Below are positions 1 through 13,650 of a stretch of 64,000 nt of DNA, in pieces. The stretch comes from Scylla paramamosain (taxonomy: Eukaryota; Arthropoda; Malacostraca; Decapoda; Portunidae). The stretch lies in NCBI RefSeq assembly GCF_035594125.1, contig NC_087158.1, forward strand, positions 5,878,501 through 5,942,500, written 5' to 3'. Both the position numbers and the translations under genes were made by a program. The notes under the pieces are model-generated. The model had not been told where the DNA came from. It saw only the letters and a list, made by a program, of their open reading frames with translations, and ran no database searches. Each line of letters begins with the position of its first letter. The first letter of the stretch is position 1.

Positions 1-3000
1 ATAACATTACCAAAAACACGTAATTTGAGTGTTTTTGTTCATGTTACCTATAAAAACACTTATAAACATGTTTGGGAAACGAAAAAAAACATTAGGAGAA
101 ATGTGTATTGTGAGTGTTTTTAAGTTTCTTAAGTACCAAAAAGCTAAAAGCCACAAATAACACTCTTATAGAGATAAATAAATAAATAAATAAATAAATA
201 AAAAAATAGCATTTTTTTTTATCATTCATATTCATAGGTACTGAGATGCTGAAAGTCTGGCAAAATTCAGGGAAATTATGTGGAAAAAACAACATTATCA
301 AAAAAGTTAATTTTTAGCTTATTTTCAGACTGTTATGTACGAAACCCTAAACTGCATCCAAAGCCACCTATATGGGGAAATTACACGACTGTACCAGAAA
401 CCTCTCTTTTGAGTTTTTTTTTTCTTTTTTAGCATGTTTGGCATCAAAAGTATAAATAATATGGAAGTCACTCAATATAGGAATGCAAAACAAAATTACT
501 GAAAACGTGTCTTTTCGTTGTTTTACGTAGAAAAACGCTAAAACGGATGCAAACCAACCAATATGAAGAAATACAATAATGTTACCAAAAAGGTATATTT
601 TGAGTGTTTTTTGAGCCTGTTCACCACAAAAAACGCAAAAATGGATGCAAAGCACTCTATATTGGGAAACAAAAGGACATTACGAGAAACGTGTATAATG
701 AGTGTTTTATGGTTTCACAAGAAGAACAAGGCAAAAAACGCAAAAAATATATGGATAACTTTTCTTAGATACCAAAATGCTGAAACTCATGAATAACACT
801 CTTAATTGAGAAACAGAACAACCTTACTAAATGCGTGTATTTTGAGAGCTTTTCACATTCTTAGTTACCAAAACCCCAAATTGCATGTGAAACCAGATTT
901 ATGTGGGAAAAAATGACATTCCCAGAAAAGTGTCTTCTGAGTGTTTTTGAGCGTGATAGGATATAAAGCACTAAAAAGCAGGGGAATCACATTAAATTCG
1001 AATAAAACCAATTTTTACCAAGAACTTGCCTTTAAGTGTTTTTGAGCTCCTTATATACCAAAACGCTAAAACGCATGCAAAACATACTTTATGGAGAAAC
1101 AGAATAACATTACCAAAAACATGTATTTTGAGTGTTTTTGATCATGTTACCAATAAAACGCTTAAAAACATGCTAAGAACCCTATTTGTGGAAAACGAAA
1201 AGACATTACGAGAAACGTGTATTATGAGTGTTTTTAAATTCATTAAGTACCAAAAAGCTAAAAGCCACAAATAACTCTATTAAGAAAAAATAAATAAATA
1301 AATAAAAAAATAAGAATATTTTTTTCTTTCTTGTTCTTCTTCACAGGTACCGAGATGCCAAAATTCGGGCAAAATTCATGAAATTTTGTGAAATAAGAAC
1401 ATTATCAAAAAAGTTAATTATAGCTTTTTTTTTCGACTGTTATGTAGCAAACCCTAAAGTGCATGCAAAACCACCTATATGGGGAAATCAAACGTCTTTG
1501 CCAGAAAACTGTCTTATGAGTGTTTTTCAGCATGTTAGGCACCAAAACGATAAATAACATGGAAGTCATTCTATATGGGAATCCAAAACAAAATTACTGA
1601 AAACGTGTCTTTTCGGTGTTTTACGTAGAAAAACGGTAAACGGATGCAAACCAACCGATATGAAAAAAAGAAAAGAATAACATTACCAAAAAGGTATATT
1701 TTGAGTGTTTTTGAGCTTGTTACCTACAAAAAAGGTGAAAAAGGATGCAAAGCACTTCCTATTGGGAAACAAAAGGACATTATGAGAAACGTGTATAATG
1801 AGTGTCTTATTATTTTTCGAGCAAAAGACTTGTGGTTCACAAGAACCACAAAGCAAAAAACGCAAAAACTCGTGTATATAAAGAAGTTGATTAGATACCA
1901 AAATGCTGAAACTCATGAATAACAATCTTAATTGAGAAACAGAACAACCTTACCAAAAGCGTATATTTTCAGTGTTTTTCACATTATTAGCAAAATCCCA
2001 AAAAGCATGCGAAACTAGCTTTATGTGGGAGAAAAATAACATTACCAGAAGTGTCTTTTGAGTGTTTTTGAGCGTGTTAGGCAATAGAGCACTAAAAAGC
2101 AGGGCAATCACATTACATGGGAATAAAACTAACTTTGACCAAGAACTTGTTATTATGTGTTTTTGAGCTCTTTACATACCAAAAAGCTTAAACGCATGCA
2201 AAACACTCCTTTATGGAGAAGCAGAAAAACATTACAAAAAATATGTGTTTTAAGTGTTTTTGATCATGTTACCTATAAAAACGCTTAAATACATGCAAAG
2301 AACCCTATCATTGGGAAACGAAAGGACATTACGAGAAACGTGTATTATGACTGTTTTTAAGTTCCTTAAGTACCAAAACGTTAAAACCCACAAATAACAC
2401 TCTTTAAAGAGAAAAAATATATATATAAATAAATAAAAAAAATAGCTTTTTTTTTTATTGATTTTCATAAGTACCGAGATGCCAAAATTCTGCCAAAATT
2501 CAGAGAATTTATGTGGAAAAAAGAACATTATCAAAAAAGTTAATTATAGCGTTTTTTTCGGATTGTTATTTACCAAACCCTAAAGTGCATGCAAAGCCAC
2601 CTATATGAGGAAATTAAACGACTTCATCAGAAACCTGTCTTTTCAGTGTTTTTCAGCATGTTAGGCATCAAACCGATAAATAATAAGGAAGTTAGTCAAT
2701 AACAAAATGACTGAAAACGTATCATTGCAGTGTTTTACGTAGAAAAAACGCTAAAACGGAGGCAAAGCAACGAATATGAAGAAATAGAATAACATTACCA
2801 AAAAGTGTTTTTGAGCTTTTTACTTACAAAACACGCGAAAAAGGATGTAAAAGCACTCTATATTGGAAAGGAAAAGGACATTTAGAGAAACGTGTATAAT
2901 GATTGTTTTATAGTTTCACACGAACCACAAGGCAAAAAACGCAAAAACTCGTGTATATAGAGATGTTTCTTACATACGAAAATGCTGAAAGGCAGGAATA

Positions 3001-5211
3001 ACACTTTTAATTGAGAAACAGAACTACCTTACCAAATGTGTGTATTTTGAGTGTTTTTCACATTTTTAGTTACAACAATCCGAAAATACATGCAAAACTA
3101 GCTTTATGTGGGGAAAAAAAAAAGATATTACCAGAAAAGTGTCTTTTGAGTGTATTTGAGTGTATATGCAACAAAGCACTAAAAAGCAGAACAATCACAT
3201 TACATGGGAATAAAACCAACTTTTACGAAGAACTTGCCTTTAAATGTTTTTTTTTAACTCCTTACATACCAAAACGTTAAAACGCATGCAAAACACCCTT
3301 TATGGAGAAACAGAGTAACATTACCAAAAAACATGCATTTTCTGTGTTTTTGATCATGTTATTTATAAAAACGCTTAAATACATGCAAAGAACCTTATGT
3401 TTGGGAAATGGAAGGACATTATGAGAAACGTGTATTATGAGTGTTTTTAAGTTCCTTAAGTACCAAAAAAGCTACAACCCACAAATAACACTCTTTATAG
3501 AGAAAAATTTTTTTTTTTTTTTTTTTTTCATCTTCATAGGTTCTAAGATGTCAAAATTCTGTCGATATTCTTTGGGAATCGAAAACAAAATTACTGAAAA
3601 CGTGTCTTTTCGGTGTTTTACGTAGAAAAAAAAAAAAGTGTTTTTGAGCTTGTTACCTACAAAAAACGCGAAAAATAGATGCAAAGCACTTCCTATTGGG
3701 AAAGAAAAGGACATTACGAGAAACGTGTATAATGAGAGTCTTATTATTTTCGGGTAAAAGAACTTGTGGTTCACATGAACCACAAGGCAAAAAACTAAAA
3801 AACTCGTGTATATAAAGAAGTTTCTTAGATACCAAAATGCTGAAACTCATGAATAACAATCTTAATTGAGAAACAGAACAACATTTCCAAATGCGTGTAT
3901 TTTGAGTGTTTTTTTTTTCACATTCTTAGCAAAACCCCAATTAGCATGCGAAACTAGCTTTATATGGGAAAAAAAAAATGACATTAACAGAAGTGTGTTT
4001 TGAGTGTTTTTGATCCTGTTAGGCAATAAAGCACTAAAAAGCAGGGCAATCATATTACATGGGAATAAAACCAACTTTTACCAAGAACTTGCCTTGAAGT
4101 GTTTTTCAGCTCCTTACATACCAAATCGCTAAAACGCATGCAAAACACTCCTTTATGGAGAAGCAGAATAACATTACCAAAAACAAGTGTTTTTGAGTGT
4201 TTTTTTTTTTATCATGTTGCCTATAAAAACGCTTAAATACATGCAAAGATCCCTATATTTGGGAAACGAAAGAACATTACGAGAAATGTGTATTATGAAT
4301 GTTTTTAAGTTAAGTACCAAAACGTTAAAACCTACAAATAACACTTTATAGAGAAAAAAATAAAATAAATAATAAAAAAAGCATTATTTTTTTGTTATTG
4401 ATGTTCATAGGTACCAAAATGCCAAAATTCTGCCAAAATTCAGGGAAATTATGTGGAAAAAATAACATTATCGAAAAAGTTAATTTTACCTTTTTTTCGG
4501 AGTTATGTACCAAACCATAAAGTGTATGCAAAGCCACCTATTTGGGAAAATTTAAGGACTTTACAAGAAACCTGTTTTTTTCAGTGTTTTCCCGCATGTT
4601 AGGCACCAAAACGATAGATAATATGAAAGTCACTCTACATGGAAATCCAAAACAAAATTACTAAAAACGTGACTTTTAAAAGATTTACGTAGAAAAACGC
4701 TAAAACGGATGCAAACCAACCAATATGAAAAAAATAGAATAACATTACCAGAAAAGTATATTTTGTGTGTTTTTGAGCTTGTTACATAAAAAAAAAACGT
4801 AAAAAAGGATGCAAAGCACTGTATATTAGGAAAAAAGACATAACGAGAAACGTGTATAATGAGTATTTTATAGTTTCACCAGAATCACAAGGCAAAAAAC
4901 GCAAAAACTCGTCTGTGTGGAGGTTTCTAAGATACCAAAATGCTGAAACTCATGAATAACACTATTAATCAAGAAACAGAGCAACCTTACTAAATGCGTG
5001 TATTTTGAGTGATTTTTTACATTCTTAGTTACCAAAACCCCAAATTCCATGCGAAACTAGCTTTATGTGGGAAAAAAAAAATGACATTACCAGAAAAGTA
5101 TTTTTGAGTGTTTTGACCGTGTTAGGCAATAAAGCACTAAAAAGCAGGGCAATCACATTACATGGGAATAAAAACAACTTTTACGAAGAACTTGCCTTTT
5201 ACTGTTTTTTG

Positions 5212-5685
5212 ACACGCATTTACAAAGGTTGTTCTGTTTCTCAATTAAGAGTGTTATTCATGAGTTTCAGCATTTTGGTATCTAGGAAACCTCCATATAC
5301 ACGAGATTTTTCGTTTTTTGCCTTGTTTTTTTTTTTTTTCAACTATAAAACATTCATTATACATTTTTCTCGCAAAGTCTCTTTGTTTCTCAATATAGAG
5401 TGCTTTGTATCAATTTTTGCGTTTTTTTGTAGGTAACAAGCTCAAAAAAACTCAAAATATACATTTTTGGTAATGTTTTTTTCCTTCTTGATATTGGTTG
5501 TTTTGCATCAGTTTTAGCGTTTTTCTACGTAAAACACTGAGAACACACGTTTTCAGTAATTTTCTTTTGGATTCCCACATAGAGTAAATTTTATTTATCA
5601 TTTTGGTGCCTAACATGCTGAAAAACACTCAAAAGACAGATTTCTGGTAAGGTTTTTAATTTTCTCATATGCGAGGCCTTGCATG
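5212..5685 (-). repeat. Inverted satellite block inside HOR copy 1
   Basis: Monomers in this 474-bp block run opposite to the rest of the super-unit: the phrase GAAACAGAACAACCTTA appears as its reverse complement just after 5212. Forward monomers resume after GCATG at 5685. The same block is found at 18857-19330, 32208-32557 (truncated) and 62897-63371. Confidence 0.85.
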
Positions 5686-8052
5686 TCTTTTGAGTGTTTT
5701 TGAGCGTGTTACGCAATAAAGGAGGGGCAATCACATTACATGGGAATAAAACCAAATTTTACCAAAAACTTGCCTTTAAGTGTTTTTGAGCTCCTTACAT
5801 ACCAAAACGCTAAAACGTATGCAAAATACATTTTATGGAAAAAAAGAATAATATTACCAAATACATGTATTTTTAGTGTTTTTGATCATGTTATCTATAA
5901 AAACGCTTAAATACATGCAAAGAACGTTATGTTTGGGAAACGAAAGGATATTACGAGAAACGTGTATTATGGGTGTTTTTTAAGTTCCTTCAGTACCTAA
6001 AAGCTAAAACCCACAAATAACACTCTTTATTTAGTAAAGAAATAATAAATAAAAAAATTAAAAAATGGGAATTTTTTTTTTGTTATTCATCGTAATAGGT
6101 ACCGAGATGCCAAAATTCTGCCAAAATTCAGGGAATTTATGTGGAAAAAAGAACATTACCAAAAAAGTTAATTATAGCTTTTTTTTCGGATTGTTATGTA
6201 CTAAACCCTAAAGTACATGCAAAGCCACCTATATAGGGAAGTTAAACGACTTTACCAGAAACCTGTCTTTCCAGTGTTTTTCAGCATGTTAGGTACCAAA
6301 ACGATAAATAATATGGAAGTCAGTCAATATGTGAATCCAAAACAAAATTACTGAAAACGTGTCCTTTCAGTACTTTACGTAGAAAAACGGTAAAGCGGAT
6401 GCAAACCAACCTATATGAAGAAATTGAATAACATTACCAAAAATATATATTTTGAGTGTTTTTGAACTTGTTACAAAAAAATGCAAAAATGGATGTAAAG
6501 CATTCTATATTAGGAAAGAATAGGACATTAAGAGAAACGTGTATAATGAGTGTTTTATATTTTTTAAAAGAATCACAAGGCAATAAACACAAAAACTCGT
6601 GTATATAGAGAAATTTCTTACATACCAAAATGATTAAATGCATGAATAACACTTTTAATCAATAAACAGAACTACCTTACCAAATTCTTTATTTTGAGTG
6701 TTTTTTCACATTCTTAGTTACTAAAATGCGAAATTACATGCGAAACTACCTTCATGTGGGAAAAAAAAATGATATTACCAAAAAAGTGTCTTTTTAGTTT
6801 TTTTTGTGCGTGAGATGCAACAAAGCACTAAAAAGCAGAATAATCACATTACATAGGAATAAAACCAACTTTTACGAAGAATTTGCCTTTAAGTGTTTTT
6901 TAGATCCTTACATACCAAATCGCTAAAACGCATGCAAAACACGCTTAATGGAGAAAAAGAATAACATTACCAAAAACATGTATTTTGAGTGTTTTTGATC
7001 ATGTAACCTATAAAAACGCTTAAATACATGTAAAGAACCCTATGTTTGTATAACAAAAGGACATTACGAAAATCGTGTATTATGAGTGTTTTTAAGTTAA
7101 GTACCAAAAAGCTAAAACCCACAAATAACACTCTTTACAGAGAGATTTTTTTTTTTTTGTTATTCATCTTCATAGGTTCCGAAATGCAAAAATTCTGGCA
7201 AAATTCATGGAAATTTTGTAAAAAAAAAAATCATTTAAAAAAAAATCATTTTAGCTTTTTTCCGATGTTATGTACAAACCCTGAAGTGCATGCAAATCCA
7301 CCTATATGGGGAAATTACACGACTTTACCAGAAACCTGTCTTTTGAGTGTTTTTCAGCAATTTCAACAATATTACAGAAAACGTGTCCTTTCAGTGATTT
7401 ACGTAGAAAAACACAAAACGGATGTGTTTTTGAGTTTGTTACCTACAAAAAATGTAAAAATGGATGGAAAACACTTTATATTGGCAAAGAAAAGGACATT
7501 ACGAGAAACGTGTATGAGTGTTTTATAGTTTCACAAGAACCAAAAGGTAAAAAAAATAAAAAACTCGTGTACATAAAGAAGTTTCTTACATACCAAAAAG
7601 GTAAAACTCATGAATAACACTTTTTAATTTTGAAACAGAAATACCTTATCAAATGTGTGTACTAGAAAAGTTTCTTACATACCAAAATGCTGAAACTCAT
7701 GAATAACACTTTTAATTAAGAAATAGAACAACCTTACTAATTGCCTGTGTTTTGAGTTTTTTCACATTCTTAGTTACCAAAACCCCAAATTCCATGCAAA
7801 ACTAGCTTTATGTGGGAAAAAAAATGATATTAGCAGAAAAGTGTCTTTTGAGTGTTTTTGAGCGTGTTAGGCAATAAAGCACAAAAAATCAGGGCAATCA
7901 CATTACATGCGAATAAAAACAACTTTTACCAAGAACTTGCCTTTAAGTGTTTTTGAGCTCATTACATACCAAAATGCTAAAACGCATGCAAAACACCTTT
8001 TATGGAGAAACAATAAAATTACCAAAAACATTTATTTTGAGTGTTTTTGATC

Positions 8053-8164
<112 letters not shown>

Positions 8165-11100
8165 CGCTTAAATACATATGTGAAGATCCTTATGTTTGCG
8201 AAACGAAAGGACATTAAGAGAAATGTGTATTATATGTGATTTTAAGTTCCTTAAATACCAAAAAGCTAAAACCCACAAATAACACTCTTTATTTAGAAAA
8301 AAAAGTAAGAAAATAAAAAAATAGGATTTTTTTTTATTCATCTTTATAAGTACAGAGATGCCAAAATTCTGGGAAAATTAAAAGAAAATGATCAAAAAAG
8401 TTAATTTTAGCTTTTTTTTCGGACTCTTATGTACCAAACCCTAAAGTGCATCCAAAGACTCCTATGTGAGGAAATTAAACGACCTTACCATAAATCTGTT
8501 TTTTGAGTGTTTTCAGCATGTTAGACACCAAAACGATAAAAAATAAGAACTCACTCTATATGAGAATCGTAAAACAAAATTGCTGAAAACGTGTCTTTTC
8601 AGTGTTTTACGTAGAAACACGCTGAAACGGATGTAAACCAACCAATATCAAGAAATAGAAAAATATTACCAAAAAGGTATATTTTGAGTCTTTTTCAGCT
8701 TGTTACCTACAAAAAAACTCGAAAATTCATGCAAAGCACTATATATTAGAAAATAAAAGGACTTTGCAAGAAAAGTGTATAATGAGTTTTTTTTTATAGT
8801 TCAATAGAACCAAAAGGCAAAAAACAAAAAACTCGTGTATATGGAGAAGGTTCCTAGATATCAAAATGCTGAAACTCATAAATAACACTCTTAATTGAGA
8901 AACAGAACAACCTTACTAAATGCGTGTATTTTGAGTGCTTTTCACATTCTTAGTTACCAAAACCCCAAATTGCATGCGAAACCACCTTTATGTGAGAAAA
9001 ATATGTCATTACCAGAAAAGTGTCTTTTAAGTGTTTTTGAGCGTGATAGGCAATAAAGCACTAAAAAGCAGAGCAATCATATTACATTGCAGTAAGACCA
9101 ATTTATAGCAAAAACTTGCCTTTAAGTATTTTTGAGCTCCTAATATACCAAACCGCTAAAACGCATGCAAAACAAACTTTATGGAGAAACAGAATAACAT
9201 TACCGAAAACATGTATTTTGAGTGTTTTTGATCATGTTATCTATAAAAACGCTTAAATACATGCAAAGAACATTATGTTTGGGAAAGAAAAGGACATTAT
9301 GAAAAACGTGTATTATGAGTGTTTTTTTTAAGTTCCTTAAGTACCAAAAAGCTAAAACTCACAAATAACACTATTTAGAAAAAATAAATAAATAAAAAAA
9401 TGAAAAAAATAGGATTTTTTTTTTTTTTTGTTATTTATCTTCATAGGTACAGAGATGCCAAAATTCAGGGAAAATTCAGGGCAATCATATGATAAAAGAA
9501 TATTATCAAAAAAGTTAATTTCAGCTTTTTTTTCGGACTGTTATGTAACAAACCCTAAAGTGCATGTAAAGCTTCTTATATGAAGAAATTAAACGACCTT
9601 ACCTTAAATCTGTTTTTTGAGAGTTTTTTAGCATGTTAGGCACCAAAACGATAAATAATAAGTAACTCACTCTATATGGGAATCCAAAACAAAGTTACTG
9701 AAAACGTATCTTCTCAGTGTTTTACGTAGAAAAACGCTAAAACGGAAGGTAAAGCAACCAATATCAAGAAATAGAAAAACAATACTAAAAAGGTATATTT
9801 CAAGTGTTTTTGAGCTTCTTACCTACAAAAAACGCGAAAATTGATGGAAAGCACTCTATATTGGGAAACCAAAGGACATTGCAAGAAAAGTGTATAATGA
9901 GTGTTTTATAGTTCAAAAGAACCACAAGGCAAAAAACGCAAAATCTCGTGTATATGGAGAGGCTTCCTAAAACTCATATATAACACTCCTAATTGAGAAA
10001 CAGAACAACCTTAATAAATGCGTGTATTTTGAGTGCTTTTCACATTCTTAGTTACCAAAAACCATAAATTGCATGCGAAAATAGATTTGTGGGAAAAAAA
10101 AAGACTTTACCAGTAAAGTGTCTTTTGAGTGTTTTTGAGCGTGATAGGCAATAAAGCACTAAAAAGGAGGGCAATCACATTACATTGGAGGAAAACGAAT
10201 TTTTACCAAGAACTTGCCTTTAAGTGTTTTTGAGCTCCTTATATACCAAAACACTAAAACGCATATAAAACACTCTTTTTGGTGAAACAGAATAACATTT
10301 CCAAAAACATGTATTTTTAGTGTTTTTGATCATGTTACCAATAAAAAAGCTTAAATACATGGAAAGAACACTATTTTTGGGAAAGAAAAGAAGATTACGA
10401 GAAACGTATATTATGAGTGTTTTTAATTTCATTTATTATCAAAAAGCTAAAAGCCACAAATAACACTCTTTATTGAGAAACAATAAATAAATAAAAAAAA
10501 AAAATACGATATTTTTTTTTCTTTCTTAATCATCTTCACAGGTACTGAGATGCCAAAATTCGGGCAAAGTTCAGGAAATTATATGAAGGAAGAACATTAT
10601 CAAAAAAGTTAAATTTAACTTTTTTTTCGGAATGTTATGTACCAAACCCCTAAAGTGCATGCAAAGCCACCTATATGGGGAAATTATACGTCTTTGTCTT
10701 ATGAGTGTTTTTCAGCATTTTAGGAACCAACACGATAAAACCCAAGGAAGTCAACCTATATGGGAATCCAAAACAAAATTACTGAAAACGTGTTATACGT
10801 AGAAAACGCTAAAACGGATGCAAACCAACTAAAATGAAGAAATAGAATAAGATTACCAAAAAGGTATATTTTGAGAGTTTTTGAAATTGTTACCTACAAA
10901 AAACGCGAAAATGGATGGAAAGCACTCTAGATTGGGAAGCAAATGGACATTACGAGAAACGACTATAATGAGTGTTTTATAGTTTCACAAGAACCACAAG
11001 GCAAAAAACGCAAAAAACTCGTGTATATAAAGAAGTTTCTTACATTCCAAAATGCTGAAACTCAAGAATAAGACTTTTAATTGAGAAACAAAACTATCTT

Positions 11101-13650
11101 ACCAAATGTGAGTATTTTGTGTTTTTCACATTCTTAGTTACGAAAAACCGAAATTACAAGCGAAACTAGTTTTATGTGGGAAAAAAATGACATTACCAGA
11201 AAAGTGTCTTTTGAGTGTTTTAGAGCATGATATGCAACAAAGCACTAAAAAGCAGAACAATCACATTGCATGGGAATGAAACCAACATTTACCAAAAACA
11301 TACCTTTAAGTGTTTTTAACTCCTTACATAAGAAAACGCTAAAACGCATGCAAAACAATCTTTATGGAGAAATAAAATATCATTACTAAAAACATGAAAT
11401 TTAAGTGTTTTTGATGATGTTACCTATAAAAACGTTTAAATACATGCAAAGAACCCTATGTTTGTTAAACGAAAGGATATTATGAAAATTATGTATTATG
11501 AGAGTTTTTAGGTTCCTTAAGTACCAAAAAGCTAAAACACACAAATAACACTCTTTATAGAGAAAAAAATAAATAAATAAAAATAAATGAAGTTTTTTTT
11601 TTTTTTCTTATTCATCTTCATAGGTACCGAGATGCATAAATTCCGGCAAAATTCAGGGAAATTAGGTGAAGAAAAAAAATTTACAAAAAAAAATTTTAGC
11701 TTTTTTCCGGAGTTATGTACCAAACCCTGAAGTGCATCCAAAGCCACTTATATGGGAAAATTACACGACTTTACCAGAAACCTGTACCAGAAACAATTTC
11801 AACAATATTACTGAAAACGAGTCTTTTCAGAGATTTACGAAGAAAAACGCTAAAACTGATACAAACCAACCAATATGAAGAAATAGAATAACATTACCAA
11901 AAAGATATATTTTTAGTGTTTTTAAGCTTGTTTCCTACAAAAAATGCAAAAATGGATGGAAAGCACTCTATATTAGGAAACAAAAGAACATTACGAGAAA
12001 TGAGAAATAATGAGTGTTTTATAGTTTCACAAGAAGAACAAGGCAAAAAACGCAAAAAATATATGGATAACTTCACAAGAACCACAAGGCAATAAACGCA
12101 AAAACTTACATACCAAAATGATGAAATGCATGAATAACACTTTTAATCGAGAAACAGAACTACTCTAACAAATTGTGTATTTTGCGTGTTTTTCACATTC
12201 TTAGTTACGAAATTGCCAAATTACATGCGAAACTAGCTTTATTTGGGGAAAAAATGACATTATCAGAAAATTTCTTTTGAGTGTTTTAGAGCGTGATATG
12301 CAACAAAGCACTAAAAAGCAGAACAATCACATTAATTGGGAATAAAAGCAACTTTTACGAAGAATTTGCCTTTAAGTGTTTTTTAACTCCTTACATACCA
12401 AAACGCTAAAACGCATGTAAAACACGCTTTATGGAGAAACAGAAACGCTTAAATACATGTAAAGAACCCTATGTTTGTATAAGAAAAGGACATTACAAAA
12501 ATCGTCTATTATGAGTGTTTTTAAGTTCCTTAAGTACCAAAAAGCTAAAACTCACAAATAACACTTTATAGAGAAAATAAAATGTTATTCATTTTCATAG
12601 GTACCGAGAGAGCAAAATTCTGGAAAAATTCAGGGAAATTTTGTAAAAAAAAAAAATCATTATAAAAAAATAATTTTAGCTTTTTTTCCGGAGTTATGTA
12701 CCAAACCCTGAAGTGCATGCAAACCCACCTATATGGAGAAATTACTCGACATTACCAGAAACCTATCTTTTGAGTGTTTTTTCAGCAATTTCAACAATAT
12801 TACTGAAAACGTGTCTTTTAATTGATTTACAAAGAAAAACGCTAAAACGGATGCAAACCGACCAATATGAAGAAATAGATACATTACAAAAAAGATATAT
12901 TTTGATGTGTTTTTGAGCTTGTTACCTACAAAAAAATGCGAAAATAGATGAAACGTACTCTATATTAGGAAAGAAAGGGACATTACGAGAAACGTATATA
13001 ATGAATGTTTTATAGTTTAACAAGAACCACAAGGCAAAAGACTCAAAAACTCGTGTACAGAAAGAAGTTTCTTGCATACCAAAATGCTGAAACTCTGAAT
13101 AACACTTTTAATTGAGAAACAGAATTACCTTACAAAATGTGTGTATTTTGAGTGTTTTTCACATTCTTAGTTACGAAAATCCCAAATTACATGCGAAACT
13201 CGCATGTAATTTCCCACTTTATGTGGGAAATAAATGACATTACAAAAAAAAGTGTCTTTTGAGTGTTTTTGAGCGTTATATGCAACAAAGCACTAAAAAG
13301 CTGAACAATCACATTACATTGGAATAAAACTAAATTTTACGGAGAATAAAAAAAAGAACAAGCTTACCAAATGAGTGAATTTTGGGTGTTTTCACAATCT
13401 TAGTTACCAAAACCTCAAATTGCATGCGAAATATTGTGGGATAAAAATGTGGGAAAAAATTACATTAACATAAAAAAGTTTTTTCGAGTGTTTTTGAGCG
13501 TGTTAGGAAATAAAGCACTAAAAAGCAGGGCAATCACATTACATATGGATAAAACCAATTTTTACCAAGAATATCCCTTTAAGATTTTTTTAACTCCTTA
13601 CATACAAAAACGCTAAAACGCATGCAAAACACCCTTTATGGAGAAACAGA

